In this document: piece by piece, positions 48,361-56,095 of the stretch | Position numbering within the stretch: the stretch's first letter is position 1 | Layout: each line of letters begins with the position of its first letter | Assembly (NCBI RefSeq): GCF_003598715.1 | Contig: NZ_QZFU01000018.1 | Span: 58,948-122,947, forward strand | Origin: Nocardia panacis | GTDB lineage: Bacteria > Actinomycetota > Actinomycetes > Mycobacteriales > Mycobacteriaceae | Direction: 5' to 3' | Length of the DNA stretch: 64,000 bases | Position numbers and translations under genes: made by a program | Notes under the pieces: generated by a model | What the model was told of the DNA's origin: nothing | What the model saw: only the letters and a program-made list of their open reading frames with translations | The model's database searches: none

Positions 48361-48629
48361 GGCAAGATCCTCGCATCTCCGGGGCACTCGACACGATATC
48401 GATTGTGGAATCGGCTGCGGCACTAAAGTACTGGTATGTCCGCTGAGCCCGGCGGGGTGCTCGATCCGCGATGGCTATGGCGCGTCCACGCGGTCGTCTT
48501 CGTCCGGAAGTCCGCGAACTTCTCACCGAGTCGGTGGCGCGGAAGAACTCCTATACTCATCGTCTCCGGCTCCGCCGCCTCGATCGGCGAACCGCCCACT
48601 GAAACCGGATAGGAGCGTCCTCGACGACC

Positions 48630-48896
48630 ATGGCCGCCATTCGCCACGAGATCGTGATCAATGCCGCGCCCACTCGGATCTGGGATGTGCTCGCCGATGT
48701 CGGGGCGGTGCACGAGCGGTTGCTGCCGGGGCGGGTGGTCGATACCAGGATCGAGGGATCCGAACGATTTCTGACCTTTCCCGATGGGCATGTGATCGAA
48801 GGGGATGCCTTTCGTGCCGCGCTGCCGAGACAGCGGGTATCGGAGCGATCCTGCGTCGCGCGCAGGGCTTCCCGCGGTTCGTCGCCTCCCCCGTGA
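48630..48896 (+). pseudogene. SRPBCC (START-like) family protein, truncated
   Basis: The first 55 residues match the start of an SRPBCC/polyketide-cyclase-like protein (HEIVINAAPTRIWDVLADVG, then RFLTFPDGHVIEGD). After that the frame becomes Arg- and Ser-rich and stops at 88 residues, whereas the family needs 140-150. No matching C-terminal half was found in the next 400 bases in any frame. It is probably a gene remnant with a lost 3' part. Confidence 0.6.
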
Positions 48897-49232
48897 CGAC
48901 GCGGGGCCACGCCGTTCGCGCAGCGTCGCAGGCGGATGCGGTGGGCGTCGCGCGCATCGCCGGTCGTGTCCGCGTCGGCGAGCGGCAGGTGCCCGATCGA
49001 CGGCAACCGCTCAGCTTCATCGGCGCGGACCGGCACGGATGGATACGTGCCTGTCGCATGGGATGTCATGGTTCGACTGTCGCGCGAATCCGGGCATCGG
49101 TCCAACGGATTTGATCACTGGGAACAATTGATACGGTCGATACTCGATGCTTCGGCAGGGCATCGGTCCTTTGGCAGGCAATCGGTTCTACCGTTGTGCG
49201 CATGACGGGGGCCGCGCGAAGGGTGAGACCTC
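48897..49232. other. Gap upstream of the ureide cluster
   Basis: 336 bp with no recognised gene. Short frames cross it but show no family features. The last 130 bp must include the promoter of the DUF6986 gene; no palindrome or clear -35/-10 pair was found. Confidence 0.5.
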
Positions 49233-50468
49233 ATGCAGGACGTAGGTGGCGACGCACTCGGTGACGAGCTGGATCGGCGGCTTTCCGGATGGGATCGGGA
49301 GCTGGCGGAGAAGTATCCGGGTGATCGCGGGGTGCGACAGCCGGTGCACACCGTCTATGTTCCGGGGGACCGGTTCGTCCCGGAGACCGCGCGGCTGTGG
49401 GGCCTGGAGGCGCTGCGGATGCTGGGCAGGCACGATCTGCCCGATGTGCCCGGCCTCGACGCGGCCGCGGCCGCCGAGATTCGTCACCGCGTCGAGGTGA
49501 AGCTCGCGATCGAGCCGATCGAGGATCTGCGGATCGATTTCGAGGACGGTTACGGGCGACGACCCGATGCGGTCGAGGACGCCGACGTGCGTGCCGCCGC
49601 ACGAGCGCTCGCGATCTCGGTGCGCGGGAATGCGGGCGCGCCCTTTCATGGGCTGCGGTTCAAGAGCTTCGAAGCGTCGACCCGTCGCCGCGGCTTGCGG
49701 ACACTGCGTTTGTTCCTCGGTACGCTCATTGAAAACGACGGTCTCGCACCGGGATTCGTGGTGACCCTGCCCAAGGTGACCGCGCCGGTCCAGGTCGAGG
49801 CAATGGCGGCGACCTGCGCCGCCTTGGAGCGGGAATTCGGATTGCCCTCCGGGCGACTGGGATTCGAGATCCAGATCGAGACGCCACAGGCCATCACCGG
49901 CCCGGATGGCGCGGCCGCCGTCGCTCGCATGATCCATGCCGCCGCGGGCCGCTGCACCGGACTGCACTACGGCACCTACGACTATTCCGCCGGGCTGGGC
50001 ATTGCCGCCGCCTATCAGAGCTTGGAGCATCCGGCGGCCGATCACGCCAAGGCCGTCATGCAGGTCGCCGCCGCCGGGACCGGTGTGCACCTGAGCGACG
50101 GCTCGACCAACGTCGTCCCGGTCGGCAATCAGGTGGGTTCGGCTTGGACGCTGCACGCGCGGCTGGTGCGCCGCTCGCTCGAGCGCGGCTACTACCAGGG
50201 CTGGGATCTGCATCCGGCGCAATTGCCGACCAGGTACCTGGCGACCTACGCGTTCTTCCGGGCGGGTCTCCCGCAGGCGGTCGCGCGGCTGCGCGCCTAC
50301 CTGCACGGCGGTGATTCGGGCTTCCTCGACGAACCCGCCACCGCCGCGGCACTGGCCGGATTCGTCCGGCGCGGTCTGGACTGCGGCGCGCTGGACGCTG
50401 GCGACCTGGATGGTCTGGATCCGGCCCGGTTGGCCGAGTTGTCCCGCCGCGCCCCGGCGGCCCAGTAG
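49233..50468 (+). CDS. DUF6986 family protein (HpcH/citrate-lyase-like aldolase fold)
   Basis: A 411-residue TIM-barrel protein of the HpcH/HpaI aldolase / citrate lyase beta superfamily. LAIEPIEDLRIDFEDGYG and LGFEIQIETPQAI are the conserved metal- and acyl-binding segments, and HYGTYDYSAGLGIAAAY and QGWDLHPAQLPTRY are typical of the DUF6986 branch. Malate synthases share this superfamily, so a glyoxylate-handling reaction is possible. Its place at the head of a urate-to-glyoxylate gene cluster supports that, but no activity can be assigned from sequence alone. Confidence 0.8.
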   Translation: MQDVGGDALGDELDRRLSGWDRELAEKYPGDRGVRQPVHTVYVPGDRFVPETARLWGLEALRMLGRHDLPDVPGLDAAAAAEIRHRVEVKLAIEPIEDLRIDFEDGYGRRPDAVEDADVRAAARALAISVRGNAGAPFHGLRFKSFEASTRRRGLRTLRLFLGTLIENDGLAPGFVVTLPKVTAPVQVEAMAATCAALEREFGLPSGRLGFEIQIETPQAITGPDGAAAVARMIHAAAGRCTGLHYGTYDYSAGLGIAAAYQSLEHPAADHAKAVMQVAAAGTGVHLSDGSTNVVPVGNQVGSAWTLHARLVRRSLERGYYQGWDLHPAQLPTRYLATYAFFRAGLPQAVARLRAYLHGGDSGFLDEPATAAALAGFVRRGLDCGALDAGDLDGLDPARLAELSRRAPAAQ

Positions 50469-50477
50469 CCTCGGCCT

Positions 50478-50714
50478 ATGCGGATGCGCGCGGAGTTCAC
50501 CACCGAACCGTTCCACGGCGAGGGCGATCCGCCGCCGCATGCCACCGCCGCGCTGCGGGTGGCCGAATCCCTCGGCCTGACATGCGATTTCGGGCCGTTG
50601 GGGACGGCGGTGGCGGGGCGGGACGCGATACTGCTGCCCGCGCTCGGCGCGATATTGGCCGCCGCCTTCGACTCCGGTGCCACCGGGGTGACGCTGCGGG
50701 TCGAGCGGGACTAG
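50478..50714 (+). CDS. Small thiamine-binding-like (MTH1187/YkoF) protein
   Basis: A 78-residue protein with a ferredoxin-like fold. MRAEFTTEPFHGEG at the start and GATGVTLRVERD at the end resemble the MTH1187/YkoF family, some members of which bind thiamine or hydroxymethylpyrimidine. It lies nine bases after the DUF6986 gene and three before the HTH gene, all in one direction, so it belongs to the same operon. Its role in ureide metabolism is unknown. Confidence 0.65.
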   Translation: MRMRAEFTTEPFHGEGDPPPHATAALRVAESLGLTCDFGPLGTAVAGRDAILLPALGAILAAAFDSGATGVTLRVERD

Positions 50715-50717
50715 GGG

Positions 50718-51077
50718 GTGGACGGTTCGCATCCGGTGCTGGTAGCCATCGCCCCACTGCTCGCGAGGGTGGGCGGACGGCTGGTATCGCCGAAAGATGG
50801 TATGCCCGAGGATATTCCGCTGGTGTGGGAGGGTGCGACGCTGGCGTTGGTGCGCCTGGAGGAGTCGACGGGCGGCCTGGATCGGGTGCTCGAGGAGGTG
50901 GCCGCGGAACTCGGCGGTCCGCTGGTCGAACTCTCGCGGGTGGACAAACAGCGGGCGGTCCGCCTGCTCGAGGAGCGCGGGGCGTTCGAATTCCGCAGAT
51001 CGGCGGAGACTGTGGCGGCCGCGCTCGGTGTCACCCGCTTCACCGTCTACAACTACCTGCATCGCACGCGGTCCTGA
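50718..51077 (+). CDS. Small helix-turn-helix protein (PucR/YheO-type HTH)
   Basis: A 119-residue protein. The C-terminal part (SRVDKQRAVRLLEERGAFEF, then VAAALGVTRFTVYNYLHR) is a helix-turn-helix of the kind found at the ends of YheO and PucR regulators; the N-terminal 60 residues are a small uncharacterised domain (PLVWEGATLALVRLEE). The GTG start at 50718 lies three bases after the previous stop. Small HTH proteins in this position next to uraD are common in actinobacteria and could regulate the cluster through the palindrome just downstream. DNA binding is inferred. Confidence 0.7.
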   Translation: MDGSHPVLVAIAPLLARVGGRLVSPKDGMPEDIPLVWEGATLALVRLEESTGGLDRVLEEVAAELGGPLVELSRVDKQRAVRLLEERGAFEFRRSAETVAAALGVTRFTVYNYLHRTRS

Positions 51078-51087
51078 CACCATCCGT

Positions 51088-51102
51088 TCAACAAAATGTT
51101 GA
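51088..51102. promoter_or_regulatory. Palindrome before uraD, probable ureide-pathway operator
   Basis: TCAACA, three A residues, TGTTGA: a perfect inverted repeat in the 98-bp gap between the HTH gene and uraD, 74 bp before the uraD start. Its size suits an IclR/GntR-type or similar repressor and marks a second promoter inside the cluster. Confidence 0.65.
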
Positions 51103-51175
51103 CGGTCGGCGCGGCCCGTGTCACGCTGAATCGGAGGGCGCGATCATTTCCGTCAGCCGAGGGAAGGCGACCCGC

Positions 51176-51661
51176 ATGGTGACCCTGGCCGAATTCAATT
51201 CCGCTGCCGAAGAACAGCTTTCGCCCCTACTTCACTCCTGCTGCGATGCCGCGGCCTGGGTCCGCGAGATGCTGGCGCAACGCCCCTATCCGGACGTGAA
51301 CAGCGCTCTCGCCGCCGCCGATACCGCCGCCCGCGCGCTGACCGGTCCGGAGGTCGATGCGGCAGCGGCGGCACATCCGCGCCTGGGCGAACCGGTCGCG
51401 GGGACGGACCCGCACGCCGAATGGGCGCGGTCCGAACAGTCGGACGTGGCCGGATCCGCCGCCCTCGCGGCGGACAACCGCGCCTACGAGCACCGCTTCG
51501 GACGCGTCTTCCTGATCAGCGCGTCCGGACGGTCCACCGAGGAAATACGCACCGCCCTGCGGAGACGCCTGGCCAATGACGACGCGACCGAAGCGGCGGT
51601 GGTGGCCGACGAATTGCGCGAGATCGCGGTCCGCAGGCTGCGGGAGGTGCTGGGCGGATGA
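51176..51661 (+). CDS. uraD: OHCU decarboxylase
   Basis: A 161-residue enzyme that decarboxylates 2-oxo-4-hydroxy-4-carboxy-5-ureidoimidazoline to S-allantoin, the third step from urate. HPRLGEP carries the catalytic His67, and RAYEHRFGRVFLISASGRS is the typical second motif. The ATG at 51176 follows GGGAAGG. It is cytoplasmic. Its stop overlaps the uraH start as ATGA. Confidence 0.93.
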   Translation: MVTLAEFNSAAEEQLSPLLHSCCDAAAWVREMLAQRPYPDVNSALAAADTAARALTGPEVDAAAAAHPRLGEPVAGTDPHAEWARSEQSDVAGSAALAADNRAYEHRFGRVFLISASGRSTEEIRTALRRRLANDDATEAAVVADELREIAVRRLREVLGG

Positions 51662-51981
51662 GCGCCGTGACCACCCACGTCCTGGATGCCGGGCTCGGGC
51701 GGCCCGGTGCGGGTGTCCCCGTTCGGCTCGAACGTGCCGATGGTCGGGTGCTCGCCGCGAACGTCACCGATGCCGATGGGCGCATCGCCGAACTCGGTCC
51801 CTCCCACCTGGAACCCGGCGCTTACCGACTCGTCTTCGATATCGAAACCTATTCCGCCGCAACGGGACAGACCCACTTCTTCCCCGAGATAGCGCTCACC
51901 TTCACGGTGTCGGACGGCGCGCACTACCACGTGCCGCTGCTTTTGAGTCCGTTCGCCTACTCCACCTATCGAGGAAGCTGA
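51658..51981 (+). CDS. uraH: 5-hydroxyisourate hydrolase (transthyretin-like)
   Basis: A 107-residue enzyme that hydrolyses 5-hydroxyisourate to OHCU, the second step of urate breakdown. THVLDAGLGRPGAGV at the N-terminus and YHVPLLLSPFAYSTYRGS at the C-terminus are the two family signatures, with the YRGS end intact. It is translationally coupled to uraD and lies seven bases before uricase. The protein forms tetramers in known relatives. Confidence 0.95.
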   Translation: MSAVTTHVLDAGLGRPGAGVPVRLERADGRVLAANVTDADGRIAELGPSHLEPGAYRLVFDIETYSAATGQTHFFPEIALTFTVSDGAHYHVPLLLSPFAYSTYRGS

Positions 51982-51988
51982 GATCGGC

Positions 51989-52894
51989 ATGGGCATCACC
52001 CTGGGACCCAATCAGTACGGCAAGGCCGAGAGCCGCATCGTTCGGATCTACCGGGACTCGCCCCGGCATCGCCTGCGCGACCTCAGCGTCTCCACCGCGC
52101 TGCGCGGCCGTTTCGCGGATGCGCATATCACCGGCGACCAGCGCGACGTACTGCCCACCGACAGCCAGAAGAACACCGTCTTCGCCTTCGCCAAGGCCAA
52201 GGGCGTGGCGAGCATCGAGGAATTCGGCATCGTCCTGGCGGATCACTTCATCGACCGATGTCCGGGCGCGGACGGGGCGCGCATCGAGATCGAGGAGTAC
52301 CCGTGGGAGCGGATCGAGGTCGACGGCGTCGGGCACGACCACGCCTTCGTCCGCTCCGGACACGGGGTGCGCACCACCGTGGTCAATATCGACGGCGCGG
52401 GCGCGGCGCGGCGCGCCCACGTGATCTCCGGCGTGCGGGACCTGATCCTGCTCAAATCGACCGGTTCGGAATTCCGCGGCTTCTTCGTCGACGAGTACAC
52501 CACCCTGGCCCCGACGACCGACCGGATCATGGCCACCTCGCTGGTGGCTCGCTGGCGCTACGACCACCTCGCCGTCGACTGGGATCGCGCCCACGAGGCG
52601 ATCCGGTCGACCCTGCTGAACCGATTCGCCACGGAGTATTCGCTCGCGCTCCAGCAGACCCTCTACGACATGGGTCGGGCGGTCCTCCAACAGCATCCCG
52701 AGGTGGCCGAGATCCGGTTCTCCGCACCCAATAGGCATCATTTCCCAGTGGATCTGCGCCCTTTCGGGTTCGAGAATCCGGGCGAGGTCTTCTTCGCCGC
52801 CGACCGTCCCTACGGGCTGATCGAGGCGAGCGTGCTGCGCGAGGACGCCTCCGACGCGGGCAACGCCTGGCTCGGCACACCCGGATTCTGTTGA
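51989..52894 (+). CDS. uox: Urate oxidase (uricase)
   Basis: A 301-residue cofactor-free oxidase that turns urate to 5-hydroxyisourate and hydrogen peroxide. The catalytic Lys12 is in NQYGKAESRIVRI, Thr57 and Asp58 are in LPTDSQKNTV, and SAPNRHHFPVDL near the C-terminus supplies the conserved Asn/His. The length matches the family. It begins the pathway completed by uraH, uraD, allantoinase and allantoicase. A gap of 133 bp separates it from allantoinase, so another promoter may lie there. Confidence 0.95.
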   Translation: MGITLGPNQYGKAESRIVRIYRDSPRHRLRDLSVSTALRGRFADAHITGDQRDVLPTDSQKNTVFAFAKAKGVASIEEFGIVLADHFIDRCPGADGARIEIEEYPWERIEVDGVGHDHAFVRSGHGVRTTVVNIDGAGAARRAHVISGVRDLILLKSTGSEFRGFFVDEYTTLAPTTDRIMATSLVARWRYDHLAVDWDRAHEAIRSTLLNRFATEYSLALQQTLYDMGRAVLQQHPEVAEIRFSAPNRHHFPVDLRPFGFENPGEVFFAADRPYGLIEASVLREDASDAGNAWLGTPGFC

Positions 52895-53027
52895 ACGCCT
52901 CGCACCCTCGATCAGGGGGATATACCCGGCGACACCGGCCCCGATGGGGCGCGTCGGGAGTCGGGGCGCGGCTACGCTGCTGCCACTACTCCTCGCGCGG
53001 ACTCCGCGCGCGTATTCGGAGGTGCGC

Positions 53028-54404
53028 ATGCACGATCGCGGTCACCGCGGCGGCGACCCTGGTACCGGCGCGATGGAGTTGGTGATCCGGGCCGAGCGAA
53101 TCGTCGGCGCGACGGGGGAGTTCGCGGGCGTCATCGGCGTGCGCGAAGGACGGATCGCCGCGATCGAGCCGGTCGGCTCCCCGCTATCCGCCGACGAGAT
53201 GCTCGACCTTGCCGCCGACGAGGTGCTCATGCCCGGCGTTGTCGATACCCATGTGCACATCAACGATCCCGGTCGCGCCGGGTGGGAGGGGTTCGCCAGC
53301 GCGACGCGGGCGGCCGCGGCGGGCGGGGTGACCACGCTCATCGATATGCCGCTCAACAGCATTCCACCGACCTGCGATCCGGACGCGCTGCGCCGCAAAC
53401 GCGACGCAGCGCGGGATCGCGTCTTCGTGGACGTCGGATTCTGGGGTGGTGCGATACCGGACAATGCCGAACAGTTGCGGCCCCTGCACGAGGCAGGGGT
53501 ATTCGGATTGAAATGCTTCCTGCTCGATTCCGGTGTCCCGGAATTCCCGCCGCTGGACACCGCGCAGGTGGAGCGCGCCCTGCGGGAGATCCGCGAATTC
53601 GACGGATTGCTCCTCGTACACGCCGAGGATGCCCAAGCCATCGCGCGCGCGCCGGAGGCCGAGGGCGACCGATACGCGGATTTCCTGCGTTCGCGCCCGC
53701 GGGGCGCGGAGAATCTCGCCATCGCTCGCGTCATCGAACTCGCCCGATGGACCGCGGGCCGGGTGCACATCCTGCACGTCTCCAGTGCCGACGCGCTGCC
53801 GATGCTGGCCTCGGCCCGCGCCGACGGCGTGCGCGTCACCGCCGAGACCTGTCCGCACTATCTCACGTTCGCGGCCGAGCAGATTCCCGATGGCGCGACG
53901 CCGTTCAAATGCTGTCCACCGATTCGCGAGGCGAGCAATCGGGAACTGCTGTGGGAAGGGTTGCGGGAGGGCGGGATCGAGATGATCGTCTCGGATCACT
54001 CGCCCGCGACCGCCGACCTGAAATGCCTCGACACCGGGGATTTCGGCCGCGCCTGGGGCGGTATCTCCTCGCTGCAGCTCGGGCTGTCGGCGGTGTGGAC
54101 CGAGGCGCGGCGGCGCGGATTCACCCTGGTCGACGTGGCGCGCTGGATGTGTCGCGCACCCGCCGACCACGTCGGCCTGGTCCACAAGGGCCGCATCGAA
54201 ATAGGTTGCGACGCCGACTTTTCCGTCTTCGCTCCGGAGACGCTGTGTGTGGTGGATCCGACCCGACTGCGGCATCGCAATCCAGTGACACCCTATGCGG
54301 CGCGACCCCTTTCCGGCGTGGTGCGCGGCACTTGGTTGCGGGGCAGGCGCATCGATATCGACGGTGAGCCGCGCGGGCGGCTCCTGGCCCGAGGAGAACC
54401 GTGA
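53028..54404 (+). CDS. allB: Allantoinase
   Basis: A 458-residue cyclic amidohydrolase that hydrolyses allantoin to allantoate. HVHIND (His75, His77) and the carboxylated lysine in FGLKCFL (Lys162) bind the two metal ions, with HVSS and SDHSPA further on. The start at 53028 is chosen because GGAGGTG precedes it at ideal spacing; an internal ATG at 53073 would match the usual family N-terminus and give 443 residues. Its stop overlaps the allantoicase start (GTGA). Confidence 0.93.
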   Translation: MHDRGHRGGDPGTGAMELVIRAERIVGATGEFAGVIGVREGRIAAIEPVGSPLSADEMLDLAADEVLMPGVVDTHVHINDPGRAGWEGFASATRAAAAGGVTTLIDMPLNSIPPTCDPDALRRKRDAARDRVFVDVGFWGGAIPDNAEQLRPLHEAGVFGLKCFLLDSGVPEFPPLDTAQVERALREIREFDGLLLVHAEDAQAIARAPEAEGDRYADFLRSRPRGAENLAIARVIELARWTAGRVHILHVSSADALPMLASARADGVRVTAETCPHYLTFAAEQIPDGATPFKCCPPIREASNRELLWEGLREGGIEMIVSDHSPATADLKCLDTGDFGRAWGGISSLQLGLSAVWTEARRRGFTLVDVARWMCRAPADHVGLVHKGRIEIGCDADFSVFAPETLCVVDPTRLRHRNPVTPYAARPLSGVVRGTWLRGRRIDIDGEPRGRLLARGEP

Positions 54405-55537
54405 TCACACCCGAATTCCTTCGACTACCCGATCTGGCCTCGCGCGCGCTGACGGGCAGCGTGGTCGATGCCAGCGACGAATTCTTCGCCGAGCGCGAGA
54501 ATCTGATCGAACCCGCCCGCGCCGTCCATGATTCGAGCGAATTCGGTCACAAAGGCAAGATCTACGACGGCTGGGAGACCCGTCGTCGCCGTGAACCCGG
54601 CCACGACCACGCCATTGTCCGGCTCGGCGCACCGGGGCGGGTGCACGGGGTGGTGATCGACACCGCCTGGTTCAAAGGAAATTATCCGCCACATATTTCG
54701 GTCGAGGCCACCGGCGTTGAAGGCTATCCGACGCCGACCGAATTGGCGGAAACCGAGTGGATCACACTGGTCCCGAAATCCGAGATCGCCGGGGACAGCG
54801 CGAACTACTTCGCCGTCGCGGATGCTCGCCGCTACACGCACGTGCGACTGTCCATCTATCCCGATGGCGGTGTCGCCCGCTTCCGAGTGCACGGCACGCC
54901 GCTGCCGGATCCCAGATTTCTCAGCGGCACAATAGATCTCGCCGCCTTGGAAGCAGGTGCGGACATAGTCGAGGTCTCCGACAGTTTCTTCGGCGACCCG
55001 CGCAACCTCCTGCTGCCCGGTCGGGCCGGGCATATGGGCGAAGGCTGGGAGAACGCCCGCCGCCGCGCGCACGGCAATGACCATGTCGTTATTCGGCTTG
55101 CCGCGGCGGGCATCCCGCGTCGTGTCGAGATCGACACCTCCTATTTCCGGGGCAATGCGCCCGGTGCGGCCTCGCTCAGCGGCGGCGACGGCGCCACCTG
55201 GGCCGAATTGCTACCCAAGACCCGCCTTCAGCCCGACACCCGGCACCACTTCGCCCTGACATCCGCCACCCCGATCACCCATCTCCGTTTGGATGTATAC
55301 CCGGACGGCGGAGTCGCCCGGCTCCGGCTTCCCGGTGAGATCGATCCGAAGGCCTTGGCGGACGCCGCCATTGCTTGGCTGGCCGCGCTCCCCGCTCACC
55401 ATGCCGGAGCAGTTCTCACCGCGGTCTGCGGCCCAACCGAGGCCGAAACGCTCCTCGCCACGGGTTCGCTTCGCCCCGAGGCCATTCCGGCTACCGCGAT
55501 CACCGCCTTGCTCGGCATGCGAAGCGACTTCGGGTGA
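54401..55537 (+). CDS. alc: Allantoicase
   Basis: A 378-residue enzyme that hydrolyses allantoate to ureidoglycolate and urea. It consists of two related halves, each with the family motifs: KGKIYDGWETRRRREPGHDH and VVIDTAWFKGNYPP in the first, GEGWENARRRAHGNDH and EIDTSYFRGNAPG in the second. The GTG start at 54401 overlaps the allantoinase stop. It ends the visible pathway; ureidoglycolate lyase and urease are not in the window. Confidence 0.94.
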   Translation: MITPEFLRLPDLASRALTGSVVDASDEFFAERENLIEPARAVHDSSEFGHKGKIYDGWETRRRREPGHDHAIVRLGAPGRVHGVVIDTAWFKGNYPPHISVEATGVEGYPTPTELAETEWITLVPKSEIAGDSANYFAVADARRYTHVRLSIYPDGGVARFRVHGTPLPDPRFLSGTIDLAALEAGADIVEVSDSFFGDPRNLLLPGRAGHMGEGWENARRRAHGNDHVVIRLAAAGIPRRVEIDTSYFRGNAPGAASLSGGDGATWAELLPKTRLQPDTRHHFALTSATPITHLRLDVYPDGGVARLRLPGEIDPKALADAAIAWLAALPAHHAGAVLTAVCGPTEAETLLATGSLRPEAIPATAITALLGMRSDFG

Positions 55538-55779
55538 TGGCCGCAGACGGCGACTATCGCCATTTCCGCCGCCATCACCGGCGCTGCCCTGCTCGCGGGG
55601 GTTCCGCGACGGCCACACCGCTGCCCGCCCCCGTGGCGCAGATCAACGCCTCCGGCTGCCTGCCGCCGCCGCTCGGCCTGAACGGCAGGCCGTTGCCGTC
55701 GCCGATCGGTCCCGGTGGCAAACCCTCGCCGCGGCCCTCGGATCTCAACGGCAAGCCCTGCCCGCCTCCGGGTAGATAG
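55537..55779 (+). pseudogene. Remnant of a small secreted Pro/Gly-rich protein gene
   Basis: In one frame, directly after the allantoicase stop, a signal-peptide-like stretch is visible (TATIAISAAITGAALLAG) but without a start codon. The mature part continues in another frame: SATATPLPAPVAQINASGCL, then a Pro/Gly-rich tail with two Cys, ending at 55779. One extra G in the G-run near 55596-55600 would join them. The ATG at 55537 opens the second frame but gives a basic, unrelated N-terminus. Loss of start and of frame suggests a dead gene. Confidence 0.5.
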
Positions 55780-55787
55780 TCAGAAAT

Positions 55788-55818
55788 CGCTGTGTCGCAA
55801 TGACTTTGCGACACAGCG
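55788..55818 (+). terminator. Hairpin terminator after the ureide cluster
   Basis: A perfect 13-bp stem (CGCTGTGTCGCAA and its complement) with a five-base loop, directly after the last reading frame of the cluster. There is no clear T-run, as is usual at high GC. Confidence 0.8.
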
Positions 55819-55989
55819 GGCACTCGAGCCGCTACCTTCGGCCGCGGCGCCGCATCGCGTGATCGCTTCATTCCGAACACCGCCGAATGTGTCGAGCCTA
55901 CTGGGCGCTACCGGTTGCCAGATGAATTCTGCTGTGCTGGTTCATTTTTCATCTCTCACCTGCGGAATCGCGCGCCCCGCGCGCCGCCT

Positions 55990-56003
55990 CGTACGGACGT
56001 ACG
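55990..56003. promoter_or_regulatory. Palindrome CGTAC-N4-GTACG
   Basis: Perfect five-base arms in the leader of the beta-lactamase operon, 93 bp before the start. Confidence 0.45.
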
Positions 56004-56018
56004 AATCCGAGTCGCCAA

Positions 56019-56038
56019 GTTCGTAGGGACACACGAAC
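56019..56038. promoter_or_regulatory. Palindrome GTTCGT-N8-ACGAAC
   Basis: Perfect six-base arms 58 bp before the start of the beta-lactamase-like gene. The shared ACGAA/TTCGT elements in both palindromes suggest one regulator with two sites. Confidence 0.55.
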
Positions 56039-56095
56039 CTTCTCGAGACTTCGGTCACCATCATAGGACGGCCGGGCACTGACGAAGGAGAAGAG

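Larger units (their letters stand above)
55819..56095. other. Leader region of the beta-lactamase/S9-S12 operon
   Basis: 277 bp without a gene, bounded by the hairpin and the operon start. Two small palindromes, at 55990-56003 and 56019-56038, lie 50-100 bp before the first start codon and probably bind a regulator. GAAGGAGAAGAG at 56083 is a strong ribosome site. Confidence 0.6.
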
